Position numbers and translations under genes: made by a program
Notes under the pieces: generated by a model
What the model saw: only the letters and a program-made list of their open reading frames with translations
Told to the model about the DNA's origin: nothing
The model's database searches: none
Origin: Hominilimicola fabiformis
Lineage (GTDB): Bacteria; Bacillota; Clostridia; UBA1381
DNA length: 64,000 nucleotides
Reading direction: 5' to 3'
Assembly: GCF_020687385.1 (NCBI RefSeq)
Contig: NZ_JAJEQM010000017.1
Coordinates: 1 to 64,000, forward strand
Shown here: positions 18,247 to 27,560 of the stretch, in pieces
Layout: each line of letters begins with the position of its first letter
Position numbering within the stretch: the stretch's first letter is position 1

Positions 18247-18344
18247 ATTATCATCTCCGATTTTAATTTTTATTAAATTATATGATAACTTTTTTGTACT
18301 TAAAACCGCTTGTTTATCATAATTTATTATAGGAGTTGGTAAAA

Positions 18345-18614
18345 ATGAAAAAACGTATATCAGAAAGTATAGCGGATGCTTGGGGAGTGCCGAAAGAAGT
18401 TATAATGAATATTCCCAAACTTACAATCGCGGGTGCGAGTGAAATATATATAGAAAATCATAAAGGAATACTCAGTTATACGGATACGGAAATTCGGGTG
18501 TCAACGCCTATGGGGATAGTCAGAGTGTTCGGAAATGGACTTTCGATTGACAGAATACGTCTTGAAGATATATTAATATCGGGTCAATTTAAGCAAATTG
18601 AATACGAAATCTGA
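18345..18614 (+). CDS. yqfC: Sporulation protein YqfC
   Basis: A small protein of 89 residues in the YabP/YqfC family: 'LGVPKEVIMNIPKLTIAG'-type N-terminus, then 'ITDTEIRVSTPMGIVRVFG', and a C-terminus 'I-SGQFKQIEYEI'. It is expressed in sporulation and paired with yqfD, which follows after 15 bases. AGGAG lies 9 bases before the ATG at 18345; an in-frame TTG at 18336 was rejected. Confidence 0.92.
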   Translation: MKKRISESIADAWGVPKEVIMNIPKLTIAGASEIYIENHKGILSYTDTEIRVSTPMGIVRVFGNGLSIDRIRLEDILISGQFKQIEYEI

Positions 18615-18629
18615 AAAAGGGAGTAAAAA

Positions 18630-19865
18630 ATGTTTAAGAAGTTCTTTAAATTTCTTTACGGATATGTTATAATAAAAGTATATGGCAAAGGTGCAGAAAG
18701 ATTTATAAATATTTGTTTAAGACGTAATATTGATGTATGGAACATAAAACCGTTTGATGACGGTATTGAAATGTGTATTTACATAAAGGATTTTTTTCAT
18801 ATACGTCAAGTAAGAAAAAAGAGTAATGTAAAAATCAAAATATCACAAAGACGCGGAATAAAGCATTTAATGCGTCTGTACAGAAAACGATATTTGTTTT
18901 TGATTGGATTTGCATTGTGTATCATATTTTTTGCCGTGTCGGCTCAGTTTATATGGGTTGTTGAAATTAACGGTGTGGAAAACAGCGATATAAACGGTAT
19001 AATATCTACGCTTGACAGTATCGGTATAAAGAGCGGCGCACTGAAAGCAAAACTGCCTGACGGTATGGAAAGCAAGGCGGCGATTATAAATAACAATGAC
19101 CATATAGCTTGGGCATGGGTTTATATTGAGGGTGCAAAGGCACGCGTAGAGATATACGAACAGATTATTCCGCCGAATATTCTTGACAAAGATACACCTT
19201 GTGACATTGTTGCGGCGTGTGACGGAATTATAAATCATATGGTTGTCAAAAACGGCGAAGAAGTTTTGAATGACGGTGACGCGGTTAAAACAGGCGATGT
19301 GATTGTATCGGGAAAGGTTGCAACTTATAAAGAGGGTTATCCCGAAGAATACATATATGTTCACTCAATGGCGGATATAATGGCTTATACAACTCATTCA
19401 AAAAACGGCGACTATAAGCTGTATTATGAATCGAGAGTGCCGACCGGCAAAAATAGATATATGGTTTCGCTTGAGGTTTTCGGAAAAATGTTTTCATTGC
19501 CTTTGGGCAGAATGAATTTTGAAGAATATGATATAAATGAAGCAAGGCATGAGATATGTATACCGTTTTTCGGATATACGGGGATTGCGTTCGATACGGT
19601 CAAATATACCGAAGTAAATGTAAACAAAGAGCCGATAAGCATAGAAACAGCAGTAGAATTTGCAAAAAATGACTTAGAAGAAAAAATATCAAATGAATTG
19701 CTGTACGGCTCAATTTTGACAGACGAGAATGTTGAATATGAAAAGATTGATAATGAAACAATAAATGTAAAACTTGAAATGGATTTCATACAAAATATAG
19801 CTACCAGTCAGCCTATTTCGGCTGATACAGAAGGAGAGGAAATACTTGATAAACAGACAGATTGA
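18630..19865 (+). CDS. yqfD: Sporulation protein YqfD
   Basis: A 411-residue YqfD protein. It has a cytoplasmic N-terminus, one membrane helix near residues 87-110, and an extracytoplasmic beta-rich region with 'AWAWVYIEGAKARVEI', 'CDIVAACDGIINHMVVKNG' and 'GDVIVSGKV', a barrel-sandwich-like repeat. It is a sporulation-associated protein of unknown biochemical role. Its last 20 bases overlap phoH, so the two are translated from the same mRNA. Confidence 0.9.
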   Translation: MFKKFFKFLYGYVIIKVYGKGAERFINICLRRNIDVWNIKPFDDGIEMCIYIKDFFHIRQVRKKSNVKIKISQRRGIKHLMRLYRKRYLFLIGFALCIIFFAVSAQFIWVVEINGVENSDINGIISTLDSIGIKSGALKAKLPDGMESKAAIINNNDHIAWAWVYIEGAKARVEIYEQIIPPNILDKDTPCDIVAACDGIINHMVVKNGEEVLNDGDAVKTGDVIVSGKVATYKEGYPEEYIYVHSMADIMAYTTHSKNGDYKLYYESRVPTGKNRYMVSLEVFGKMFSLPLGRMNFEEYDINEARHEICIPFFGYTGIAFDTVKYTEVNVNKEPISIETAVEFAKNDLEEKISNELLYGSILTDENVEYEKIDNETINVKLEMDFIQNIATSQPISADTEGEEILDKQTD

Positions 19866-20835
19866 AGTACCGCAGGAGGTCGATTTGGCATCTCTTTTCG
19901 GAAATTTTGATGAAAATATCAAAATGCTTGACAAAGCACTTTCGGTAAATATCGCGTCACGCGACAACGCTTTGAGAGTGACAGGTGAAGAAGAAAATGT
20001 TGAAAAGGCAAGCCAAGTTATTAATATGCTTATGCAGATTATCGCAAGAGGAGAGATTATCGACCAGCAGAAAGTATTGTATGCGATAACAATGGTACAG
20101 GAAAACGGCGGGATTGACATTAAAATGATGGGTGATGACTGTATTGCAATCAGTGCAAAAGGTCACCCGATTAAGACAAAAACGCTCGGACAGAAAAAGT
20201 ACGTTGACGCGATAGACAAAAATACTATTGTGTTCGGTATAGGTCCTGCCGGTACGGGTAAAACATATCTTGCGGTTGCAAAGGCTGTAACGGCACTTAG
20301 AAGTAAAGAGGTAAGCAGAATTATTCTTACAAGACCTGCTGTTGAGGCAGGCGAAAAACTCGGTTTTCTTCCGGGTGACTTGCAGAATAAGGTTGACCCG
20401 TATTTAAGACCGCTTTATGACGGTATGTATGAAATGCTCGGCGGTGAGGGCTTCTTGAAATATCAGGAAAAGGGCGTAATTGAAGTTGCACCGCTTGCAT
20501 ATATGCGTGGCCGTACTCTTGACAATGCGTTTATAATTCTTGACGAGGCACAGAATACAACACCTGAGCAGATGAAAATGTTTTTGACAAGAATAGGTTA
20601 CGGCTCTAAAGCGATTGTAACGGGTGATATAACTCAAATCGACTTGCCGGGAGATAAGCGCTCGGGATTAAAAGAGGCGGCTAAAATTCTAAAAAATATT
20701 GAAGATATAGCTTTTTGTACATTTACCGAAAAAGACGTTGTACGTCATCCGCTTGTACAACAAATTATAAAAGCATACGCAAAGTATGACGAGGAACAGG
20801 AAAAGAGAAGAAACAAGAGGAAATCAAATGGTTGA
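19846..20835 (+). CDS. phoH: PhoH family ATPase
   Basis: A 329-residue PhoH-like ATPase (PhoL/YbeZ type), which works with YbeY in RNA metabolism and ribosome maturation. The N-terminal about 110 residues are KH-like. Walker A 'GPAGTGKTYLA' is near residue 132, followed by 'TRPAVEAGEKLGFLPGD', Walker B 'FIILDEAQN', and 'TGDITQIDLP'. The start is TTG, about 6 bases after AAGGAGAGG, inside the end of yqfD. The 3' end overlaps ybeY by 8 bases. Confidence 0.93.
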   Translation: MINRQIEVPQEVDLASLFGNFDENIKMLDKALSVNIASRDNALRVTGEEENVEKASQVINMLMQIIARGEIIDQQKVLYAITMVQENGGIDIKMMGDDCIAISAKGHPIKTKTLGQKKYVDAIDKNTIVFGIGPAGTGKTYLAVAKAVTALRSKEVSRIILTRPAVEAGEKLGFLPGDLQNKVDPYLRPLYDGMYEMLGGEGFLKYQEKGVIEVAPLAYMRGRTLDNAFIILDEAQNTTPEQMKMFLTRIGYGSKAIVTGDITQIDLPGDKRSGLKEAAKILKNIEDIAFCTFTEKDVVRHPLVQQIIKAYAKYDEEQEKRRNKRKSNG

Positions 20836-21316
20836 ACTAATACTTGAAAATGAACAGGATAAGGAAGAGTTAACTCCGGAAATTGAAAAGGCAATAAAGG
20901 ACGTTTGTGTTGCCGTTATGGAGGAAGAAGAATGTGACTTCGACGCTGAAATCAGCGTTACGCTTGTGGATAATGATACAATTCGTTCTATAAACAAGGA
21001 ACAGAGAGATATTGACAGAGCAACGGATGTTTTGTCATTCCCAATGCTGGAATTTGATGAGGACGGAATATCGGACGATGAGTACGATATGGACGGTGAA
21101 CTTGTGATGCTTGGTGATATTGTTATATCAATGGAACGTGCAAGAGAACAGGCGAATGAATTCGGACACAGTTTTTTGAGAGAAGTGGCTTTTTTGACGG
21201 CACATTCAATGCTCCACTTGCTTGGATATGACCATGTTGATGATAAAGAGGGCGAAGAAATAATGTGCGAAAAACAGGAAAGAGTTTTAACTTCGCTCGG
21301 AATAACTCGTGATTAG
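20828..21316 (+). CDS. ybeY: Endoribonuclease YbeY
   Basis: YbeY of 162 residues, a metal-dependent RNase in rRNA maturation. The zinc motif HxxxHxxGxxH appears as 'HSMLHLLGYDH', and 'RATDVLSFPM' is the other hallmark. The ATG at 20828 lies 8 bases after AGAGG and overlaps phoH. The longer frame from 20786 only extends into phoH and was rejected. Era follows after 10 bases. Confidence 0.95.
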   Translation: MVELILENEQDKEELTPEIEKAIKDVCVAVMEEEECDFDAEISVTLVDNDTIRSINKEQRDIDRATDVLSFPMLEFDEDGISDDEYDMDGELVMLGDIVISMERAREQANEFGHSFLREVAFLTAHSMLHLLGYDHVDDKEGEEIMCEKQERVLTSLGITRD

Positions 21317-21326
21317 GAGAAAAATT

Positions 21327-22226
21327 ATGAAGAATAAGAAAAGTTTTAAATCGGGATTTGCGGCAATAATAGGTATGCCGAATGTGGGAAAGTCAACATT
21401 ACTTAATACGATAGTAGGACAAAAGATTGCAATAATATCAGATAAACCTCAGACAACAAGAAATAAAATACTTGCAATTTACTCAACAGATGAAGAACAG
21501 ATTATATTTACCGATACACCCGGAATACACAAACCGCATAACAAGCTTGGGGAATATATGGTACACGTTGCAAATGAAAGTATGGACGATACGGATGTAC
21601 TTATATTTGTTGTGGACGCAAGTAAAAAAATACAGGAAACAGAACGTGAAATAGCAAAAAATATTTCAAAAACAGGACTTCCGTGCATATTGGTTTTGAA
21701 TAAAGTAGACCTTATGAAAAAAGAGGATTTACTTCCGATAATTGCAGATTATTCGAGTATGCACGATTTTGCGTCGATAGTGCCTGTAAGTGCAAAGAAT
21801 AATGACGGAGTCGATATTTTATTGCACGATATTGAGGACTATCTTGAAGAAGGACCGGAATTTTATGATTCGGATATGGTAACGGATCAGCCCGAAAAAC
21901 AGATTGCGGCTGAAATTATCCGCGAAAAACTTTTGTGGCTGCTTGATAAGGAAGTTCCGCACGGTATTGCTATTGAAATTACCAAAATGCAGGAAAAAGA
22001 AAAAATTACAAATATTTACGCGACAATATACTGTGAAAAAGCGTCACATAAAGGAATTATAATCGGTAAGCACGGAGAAATGCTTAAGAAAATAGGTACG
22101 ATGGCAAGAGGCGACATCGAGAAAATGCTTGATAAAAAAGTCTACCTTGAACTTTGGGTAAAAGTAAAATCAGATTGGAGAAACAGTGACTTTTTAATCA
22201 AGAATTTCGGTTTCACAAATGAATAG
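21327..22226 (+). CDS. era: GTPase Era
   Basis: A 299-residue Era GTPase, which binds the 3' end of 16S rRNA during 30S assembly. It has G1 'GMPNVGKST', 'DKPQTTRNKI', G3 'DTPGIHKP' and G4 'NKVD', then a C-terminal KH domain with 'GIIIGKHGEMLKKIG'. The start at 21327 has AGGAG 7 bases upstream. dgkA and cdd, often found between ybeY and era, are absent. Confidence 0.97.
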   Translation: MKNKKSFKSGFAAIIGMPNVGKSTLLNTIVGQKIAIISDKPQTTRNKILAIYSTDEEQIIFTDTPGIHKPHNKLGEYMVHVANESMDDTDVLIFVVDASKKIQETEREIAKNISKTGLPCILVLNKVDLMKKEDLLPIIADYSSMHDFASIVPVSAKNNDGVDILLHDIEDYLEEGPEFYDSDMVTDQPEKQIAAEIIREKLLWLLDKEVPHGIAIEITKMQEKEKITNIYATIYCEKASHKGIIIGKHGEMLKKIGTMARGDIEKMLDKKVYLELWVKVKSDWRNSDFLIKNFGFTNE

Positions 22227-22301
22227 TAAATAGTGTTAGTATAACCGCTGAAAAAATGAAAAACATAAGGATAATAAGTTATTTTTTCGGAGGGATAGGT
22301 T

Positions 22302-22448
22302 ATGGAGCTTAACAGACTTTCGTGGGAAACTTTTACGAGAACGGGCGATATAGACGCTTATTTGCTGTATAAAACGGTAAGCGGTATAACGGAGCAAGAG
22401 GATAAGGATGATACATGGCAGAAATTAGAGCAAGAGGCATTATCATAA
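22302..22448 (+). CDS. yqzL: YqzL-like small protein
   Basis: A 48-residue ORF between era and recO, starting 'MELNRLSWETFTRTGDIDAY' and continuing 'LLYKTVS'. The W-x-x-F-x-x-T-G-x-I-D-x-Y-L-L pattern and the exact position match YqzL of Bacillus, whose function is unknown. CGGAGGGATAGG precedes the ATG. The last 34 bases overlap recO in another frame, so translation may be coupled. Confidence 0.85.
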   Translation: MELNRLSWETFTRTGDIDAYLLYKTVSGITEQEDKDDTWQKLEQEALS

Positions 22449-23158
22449 AGCAGTCCGATTACGGTGAAGGGCATAGAATGCTGACTGTATTTACGGAAGA
22501 ATACGGGATAGTTAAGGCCGTCAGCTACGGTGTTAAAAAATCAAAGAGCAAAGCTGCCGCATCAAGTCAATTTTTGTGTTACGGTGATTTTGATTTTTAC
22601 AAAGGTGTCGGAAAAGATATAATGACAATTAATAATATTGACACTCTTGACGGCTTTTATCCTGTTTCGGAAGATATAAAAAAATTATCCCTGTGCGTTT
22701 ATCTTGCAGATATAACTTATTGTATTCTTGGTATGAATAACCCCGATTCGAGAATGTTGCATTTGTTTTTGAACAGTGTGTATGCACTTGCGTACCGTGA
22801 TGAGCCGATGGACAAGGTTAAAGCGGTGTATGAACTCAAAATGATGAGTATAGGCGGATATTCGCCACAGCTTAATGCGTGTGTGTCATGCGGAAGTAAT
22901 GAGGTGTATGCGTTTGACTTGCTAAAGGGCGGAAGTGTGTGCAGAGCGTGCGGCGGCAAATATATTGTTAAGTTGGACAAAAATCTTTACAGAGCATTGG
23001 ATTACATAATATATTCAGATGATAAAAAAATGCTCAGTTTTAATGCAAGTGACGGATTGATGAAGTTGCTTTGCAAAATCGCCGAACAGTATGTTGAACT
23101 TCAGCTTGACCAAAAGTTTTCAAGTTTGGATTATTATAAAACAATGCTCACTATGTAA
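22415..23158 (+). CDS. recO: DNA repair protein RecO
   Basis: RecO of 247 residues, the recombination mediator that loads RecA with RecF and RecR. The N-terminal OB-fold starts 'AEIRARGIIIKQSDYGEG' and includes 'TVFTEEYGIVKAVSYGV'. The central part has a four-cysteine zinc site, 'CVSCG' near 155 and 'CRACGG' about 20 residues later. The start overlaps yqzL. Transcription ends before the rpsT promoter. Confidence 0.93.
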   Translation: MAEIRARGIIIKQSDYGEGHRMLTVFTEEYGIVKAVSYGVKKSKSKAAASSQFLCYGDFDFYKGVGKDIMTINNIDTLDGFYPVSEDIKKLSLCVYLADITYCILGMNNPDSRMLHLFLNSVYALAYRDEPMDKVKAVYELKMMSIGGYSPQLNACVSCGSNEVYAFDLLKGGSVCRACGGKYIVKLDKNLYRALDYIIYSDDKKMLSFNASDGLMKLLCKIAEQYVELQLDQKFSSLDYYKTMLTM

Positions 23159-23252
23159 TTGGTTAGTTTACATAAAAGTATTTATATATTTATTGAAAAA
23201 ACAATGTTTTTTGGTTAAAATAGATAAAACGTTAAAAAATAATAAAAAAAGC

Positions 23253-23281
23253 TTGCAATTCTCTCTGTGATGATGTATAAT
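23253..23281 (+). promoter_or_regulatory. Sigma-A promoter of rpsT
   Basis: TTGCAA (23253-23258), 17-base spacer, TATAAT (23276-23281), 42 bases before the GTG start. Confidence 0.8.
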
Positions 23282-23322
23282 ATTACGGTATTATAGATTA
23301 AATTTCGTGGAGGTGTAAAAAA

Positions 23323-23586
23323 GTGCCAAACATTAAATCAGCTAAAAAAAGAGTAAGAGTTATAGAAAAGAAGACTCTTATCAACATGGCTCACAAGACT
23401 GCTCTAAAGACAGCTATCAAAAAGTTTGAAGCTGCTGCAAAGGCAGGCAACAAGGAAGAGGCTCAACAGCTTTTCAACGAAGCTGCAAAGAAGCTTGACC
23501 AAAGTGTAAACCGCGGTATTCTTCACAAGAACAACGCTGCAAGAAAGAAGTCACAGCTTGCTCTTAAACTTGCAAAACTTGCGTAA
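23323..23586 (+). CDS. rpsT: 30S ribosomal protein S20
   Basis: S20 of 87 residues: '[16 protein letters not shown]' at the N-terminus, Ala/Lys-rich helices, and '[16 protein letters not shown]' before the end. It binds 16S rRNA. The start is GTG after GGAGGTG. It has its own promoter and terminator. Codon use is noticeably more biased (AAG, GCT, CTT, AAC) than in neighbours, as expected for a highly expressed gene. Confidence 0.97.
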   Translation: MPNIKSAKKRVRVIEKKTLINMAHKTALKTAIKKFEAAAKAGNKEEAQQLFNEAAKKLDQSVNRGILHKNNAARKKSQLALKLAKLA

Positions 23587-23595
23587 AAGTCATTT

Positions 23596-23627
23596 AAAGG
23601 AGTTACAATTTTGTAGCTCCTTTTTTT
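23596..23627 (+). terminator. Terminator after rpsT
   Basis: An 11-bp stem (AAAGGAGTTAC with GTAGCTCCTTT, one G-T pair) and seven T. Confidence 0.88.
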
Positions 23628-23649
23628 GTACATAGATAAAGGTGAAATT

Positions 23650-24534
23650 ATGCAAATTAACAGATTATTTGAAATTATATACATATTGCTTGACAAAAAG
23701 ACCGTAACGGCTAATGAATTGGCAAAGAAATTTGAAGTATCAAGCCGTACGATTTATCGTGACGTTGAAATCCTGTCGGGTGCCGGAATACCGATTTACA
23801 CCACCAAGGGCAAAGGTGGCGGAATATCTATTCTTGATAATTTTATACTTGACAAGTCGGTTATATCAAAGGAAGAACAAAGTGCGATAATAACGGCACT
23901 TACTGCTATGTCAGTGTTGCCGAATGTTGAAAAAACAGGCATTGCGGATAAAATGTCATTACTTTTTAAATCTAACGACAGTTCATGGATTGACGTTGAC
24001 TTTTCGGATTGGAATGTGGAACAAAAAAATTTTTTCGATAAAATAAGAGATTCGATAATTGAACGATTTGCACTGAAGCTGAAGTATATAAACAGTAACG
24101 GCAAAATTTCCGAGCGTATTGCAGAGCCGCTTAAACTGTATTTTAAAAGTAAATCGTGGTATCTTATCGCATATTGCAGAAAAGCCGATGATTACAGAAT
24201 ATTTAGGTTGTCACGAATAAGGGATGTTGAAGTGACAAACGAACATTTTGAACGTGAAATGTGTGAATATAAATATGATAATGACGATGAAAATATTTGT
24301 GTTAATGTAAAATTGAAAATAAGCAAAAATGCCGAATACCGTGTTTATGACGAATTTCAAGACACAGAAAAAACAGCGGACGGCGATTTTATTGTGAATA
24401 TGTCATATCCCGAAAATGAATGGCTTTACGGCTATATAATGTCGTTTGGGGAGTATGCGGAAGTGCTTGAACCAACATACATAAGAGATATAATTAAAAC
24501 GAAAATAGAGAAAATGATAAACAATTATTTATAA
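23650..24534 (+). CDS. YafY-type HTH/WYL transcriptional regulator
   Basis: A 294-residue regulator. Residues 1-60 form an HTH_11 domain (RLFEIIYILLDKK, ANELAKKFEVSSRTIYRDVEIL). Residues about 140-215 form a WYL domain with 'WYLIAYCRKADDYRIFRLSRI', and a C-terminal WCX region follows. WYL domains sense ligands and the family controls varied genes. The start at 23650 has AAAGGTG 6 bases upstream. The stop codon lies in a perfect dyad that precedes the next gene, so the likely target is that gene, perhaps with autoregulation. Confidence 0.88.
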   Translation: MQINRLFEIIYILLDKKTVTANELAKKFEVSSRTIYRDVEILSGAGIPIYTTKGKGGGISILDNFILDKSVISKEEQSAIITALTAMSVLPNVEKTGIADKMSLLFKSNDSSWIDVDFSDWNVEQKNFFDKIRDSIIERFALKLKYINSNGKISERIAEPLKLYFKSKSWYLIAYCRKADDYRIFRLSRIRDVEVTNEHFEREMCEYKYDNDDENICVNVKLKISKNAEYRVYDEFQDTEKTADGDFIVNMSYPENEWLYGYIMSFGEYAEVLEPTYIRDIIKTKIEKMINNYL

Positions 24535-24557
24535 TATGACATAACGATGTCATATTA
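24532..24557. promoter_or_regulatory. Perfect 11-bp dyad, candidate operator
   Basis: TAATATGACAT (24532-24542) is repeated inverted at 24547-24557 around AACG. No T run follows, so it is not a terminator. It lies just upstream of a TATACT (24565-24570) that could be a -10 box for the GyrI-like gene. The obvious candidate binder is the adjacent WYL regulator. Confidence 0.6.
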
Positions 24558-24600
24558 GGTGTGTTATACTTCTTGTATCAAGTTAAAGGAGGATAACAAA

Positions 24601-25041
24601 ATGGAATATGAAATTGTAAATCTCGAAGAAAAGAAAGCGGTGGGCATATCAGCCGTAACCAACAACAAATCACCTGAAATGCCGAAGATTATCGGTGGTT
24701 TGTGGGACGAATTTTATAAAAAGGTCTACGGTGAGATTAACGACAAAGCGAATAACAAATCAATCGGTATGTATCATAAGTATCAGCCAAACGGTGACTA
24801 TACCGTTTCAATATGTGCGGAGGTGAACGATGCAAATCAGAATTACGAAGTGATTACAATACCAAGCGGAAAATATGCTAAATTTATTGTAAAAGGCAAC
24901 GTTGTTACGGCGGTGCAGGAATTTTGGCAAAAGGTTTGGAATATGAACCTTGACCGTTCGTTTGTGTGTGACTTTGAAGAATACCAAGCAGGTGACGATA
25001 TGGATAATATGGAGATACATATGTACATTTCTCTTAAATAA
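24601..25041 (+). CDS. GyrI-like/AraC effector-binding domain protein
   Basis: A stand-alone effector-binding domain of 146 residues, beginning 'EYEIVNLEEKKAVGISAVTNN' in the style of GyrI-like small-molecule-binding domains. It has the duplicated beta-alpha-beta-beta layout and the C-terminal 'FEEYQAGDD' with a conserved Glu seen in this superfamily. Members bind cationic amphipathic drugs or serve as accessory sensors. The ATG at 24601 has AAAGGAGG upstream. Pairing with a WYL regulator suggests an inducible detoxification or sensing role; that is inference. Confidence 0.8.
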   Translation: MEYEIVNLEEKKAVGISAVTNNKSPEMPKIIGGLWDEFYKKVYGEINDKANNKSIGMYHKYQPNGDYTVSICAEVNDANQNYEVITIPSGKYAKFIVKGNVVTAVQEFWQKVWNMNLDRSFVCDFEEYQAGDDMDNMEIHMYISLK

Positions 25042-25051
25042 TTAGATTGAC

Positions 25052-25094
25052 AATTCCTTGTGATGATGATAAAATTTTCACAAGGAATTTTTTT
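25052..25094 (+). terminator. Terminator after the GyrI-like gene
   Basis: A 12-bp stem, AATTCCTTGTGA (25052-25063) with its complement at 25078-25089, followed by a T run. Confidence 0.85.
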
Positions 25095-25112
25095 ATTGAG
25101 AGGATGAAAATA

Positions 25113-26159
25113 ATGGCTATAACAAAAGAATTGTTCGGAACATTGACAAACGGACAGGATATAACCGCATATTTACTTGATAACGGAAACGGAGTAAGTG
25201 CGAGAATTTTAAATTACGGCGGTATTGTCAGAAATCTTTATGTAGAGGACAAGAACGGTGTTAAAACCGACGTTGTGCTTGGACGCGAAACGATGGAAGA
25301 TTATCTAAATAACGACGGTTTTCTCGGTGCACTTATCGGCAGACACGCAAACAGAATTGCAGGCGGCGAATTTGAGCTTAACGGTACAAAATATAATGTA
25401 GGACTTAATGAGGGCAAGAACAGCTTGCACGGCGGAATAAACGGCTTTGATAAAAAGGTTTGGAGTGCGGAAGAAGTTGACGGGGAAGAACCGTCATTGA
25501 AACTTTCAATCGTGTCAGAGGACGGTGAGGAAGGTTTTCCTGGAACACTTAAAGTAACTGTTACATATACTCTAACAAAGGAAAATGCACTGAAAATTAA
25601 TTACAGTGCGGTGACAGACAAGGATACAGTGGTGAATCTTACAAATCATTCTTATTTCAATCTTGCGGGACACGCAAGCGGTACAATCAATAATCAGATA
25701 CTTCAAATCAATTCGGAATTTTATACACCGAACGACAGTGAATGTATGCCGACAGGCGAAGTACTTTCTGTTATGGGTACGCCGTTCGATTTCAGAGCAC
25801 CAAAGCCGATAGGACAGGATATAAACGCAGATTTTGAGCAAATAGAAATGTTCGGCGGTTATGATCACAACTTTGCGATTTCGGGCAGAGGTTACAGACT
25901 TTGTGCCATTGCAAAGTGCCTTGAAAACGGCATAACAATGGAAGTGTATACAGATAAACCGGGTGTTCAGTTATATACATCAAACGGACTTCCGGAGGGA
26001 ATATATAAAGAAGGTGCAAAATACAGTACACATCAGGCATTTTGTCTTGAAACACAGTATTTCCCAAACGGTATGAAGAACAGTCACTTTATTGCTCCTA
26101 TTTTAAAGGTCGGCGATGAATATAATTTTACAACAGAGTACAAATTTATTGTAAAGTAA
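25113..26159 (+). CDS. galM: Aldose 1-epimerase (mutarotase)
   Basis: A 348-residue GalM family protein interconverting alpha and beta anomers of galactose, glucose or related sugars. It has 'GRHANRIAGGEF' and 'NSLHGG' in the N-terminal half, 'LTNHSYFNLAG' with the catalytic His, and 'CLETQYFPN' with the catalytic Glu near the C-terminus. The start at 25113 lies about 10 bases after GAGAGG; the longer frame from 25047 would run through the upstream terminator and was rejected. No sugar operon is adjacent. Confidence 0.92.
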   Translation: MAITKELFGTLTNGQDITAYLLDNGNGVSARILNYGGIVRNLYVEDKNGVKTDVVLGRETMEDYLNNDGFLGALIGRHANRIAGGEFELNGTKYNVGLNEGKNSLHGGINGFDKKVWSAEEVDGEEPSLKLSIVSEDGEEGFPGTLKVTVTYTLTKENALKINYSAVTDKDTVVNLTNHSYFNLAGHASGTINNQILQINSEFYTPNDSECMPTGEVLSVMGTPFDFRAPKPIGQDINADFEQIEMFGGYDHNFAISGRGYRLCAIAKCLENGITMEVYTDKPGVQLYTSNGLPEGIYKEGAKYSTHQAFCLETQYFPNGMKNSHFIAPILKVGDEYNFTTEYKFIVK

Positions 26160-26203
26160 CAGATATTAAAGTAGGCTTTTTGCGTTATTTGTAACATTTT
26201 TAA

Positions 26204-26232
26204 TTGACTGATTATACAGTGTGTGGTATAAT
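26204..26232 (+). promoter_or_regulatory. Sigma-A promoter of the aminotransferase gene
   Basis: TTGACT (26204-26209), 17-base spacer, TATAAT (26227-26232), 35 bases upstream of the ATG. Confidence 0.85.
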
Positions 26233-26266
26233 AAAACAAAGTGGAATGTTTTAAGGAGGGTTTTTG

Positions 26267-27547
26267 ATGTCATACAAAGAAATGACTAAAGAAGAATTAC
26301 AGGAAATCCGCAAAGAAGTTGCGGCAAAATATGATGAGCTAAAGGCTAAGGGTTTAAAACTTGATATGTCAAGAGGTAAGCCGAATACCGAACAGCTTGA
26401 TATTTCTATGGGAATGATTGATACACTTACCGACTACAATCTTGTAGGTGAACAAGGCGTTGACTGTCGTAACTACGGTGTGCTTGACGGTATAATTGAG
26501 GCTAAAAGACTTCTAAGTGCAATGATTGAATGTCCCGTAGACAATATTATAATTTACGGTAATTCAAGTCTTAATGTTATGTATGACACAGTTGCCCGTT
26601 CAATGACGCACGGTGTTATGGGCTCAACTCCATGGGCAAAGCTTGATAAAGTTAAGTTCTTGTGTCCTGTACCTGGATATGACAGACATTTTGCAATTAC
26701 AGAATTTTTCGGTATTGAAATGATTAATATTCCTATGACTGAGGACGGACCTGATATGGATATGGTTGAGGACCTTGTTTCAAAGGATGAGGCAATCAAG
26801 GGTATTTGGTGTGTACCGAAGTATTCAAATCCTATGGGTATAACATATTCTGATGAAACAGTAAGACGTTTTGCAAATCTAAAGCCGGCGGCTGAGGATT
26901 TCAGAATTTATTGGGATAACGCATACTGCATACATCATTTATATGAGGATCACCAAGACCACATTCTTGAAATTCTTGAAGAATGTGAAAAAGCAGGTAA
27001 TCCTGATATGGTATTTAAGTTCTGTTCAACATCAAAGGTTACATTCCCGGGTTCGGGTATAGCCGCTATTTCAGCGTCAAAGGCTAATCTTGACTTTATT
27101 AAAAAGCAGATGTCGGTACAGACTATCGGTCATGATAAACTTAACCAACTTCGTCATGCAAGATTTTTCGGTGACTTCAACGGTATGCTTGAGCATATGA
27201 AAAAGCACGCAGATATTATAAGACCTAAGTTTGAAGCTGTGCTTGAGATGCTTGACAAGGAACTTGGAGATTTAGGCATAGCAAAATGGACAAAGCCAAA
27301 CGGCGGTTACTTTATCGGTTTCGATACTATGGACGGTTGTGCTAAAAAAGTTGTCGCTATGTGTAAAGAAGCAGGTGTTGTTATGACTCCGGCAGGTGCA
27401 ACATATCCGTACGGAAAAGACCCTCACGATTCAAATATTCGTATTGCACCGACATTCCCGTCAACAGAAGAATTAAAGCAGGCATGTGAAATTTTCGTTA
27501 CTTGCGTAAAACTTGTAAGCCTTGATAAAATTCTTGAAACAAAGTAA
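26267..27547 (+). CDS. PLP-dependent class I/II aminotransferase (aspartate aminotransferase-like)
   Basis: A 426-residue fold-type I aminotransferase. The N-terminus has 'LKLDMSRGKPNTEQLD', the PLP site is 'FCSTSKVTFPGSG' with the Schiff-base Lys near residue 257, and 'NIRIAPTFPS' supplies the C-terminal substrate-binding Arg. 'GIWCVPKYSNPMGITYSDE' and 'YWDNAYCIHHL' are also conserved. It fits the subgroup of MocR-like aspartate aminotransferases without the DNA-binding domain. Substrate assignment is not possible from sequence alone. The ATG at 26267 follows AAGGAGGG. Confidence 0.85.
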   Translation: MSYKEMTKEELQEIRKEVAAKYDELKAKGLKLDMSRGKPNTEQLDISMGMIDTLTDYNLVGEQGVDCRNYGVLDGIIEAKRLLSAMIECPVDNIIIYGNSSLNVMYDTVARSMTHGVMGSTPWAKLDKVKFLCPVPGYDRHFAITEFFGIEMINIPMTEDGPDMDMVEDLVSKDEAIKGIWCVPKYSNPMGITYSDETVRRFANLKPAAEDFRIYWDNAYCIHHLYEDHQDHILEILEECEKAGNPDMVFKFCSTSKVTFPGSGIAAISASKANLDFIKKQMSVQTIGHDKLNQLRHARFFGDFNGMLEHMKKHADIIRPKFEAVLEMLDKELGDLGIAKWTKPNGGYFIGFDTMDGCAKKVVAMCKEAGVVMTPAGATYPYGKDPHDSNIRIAPTFPSTEELKQACEIFVTCVKLVSLDKILETK

Positions 27548-27560
27548 TTAATTAATGATT

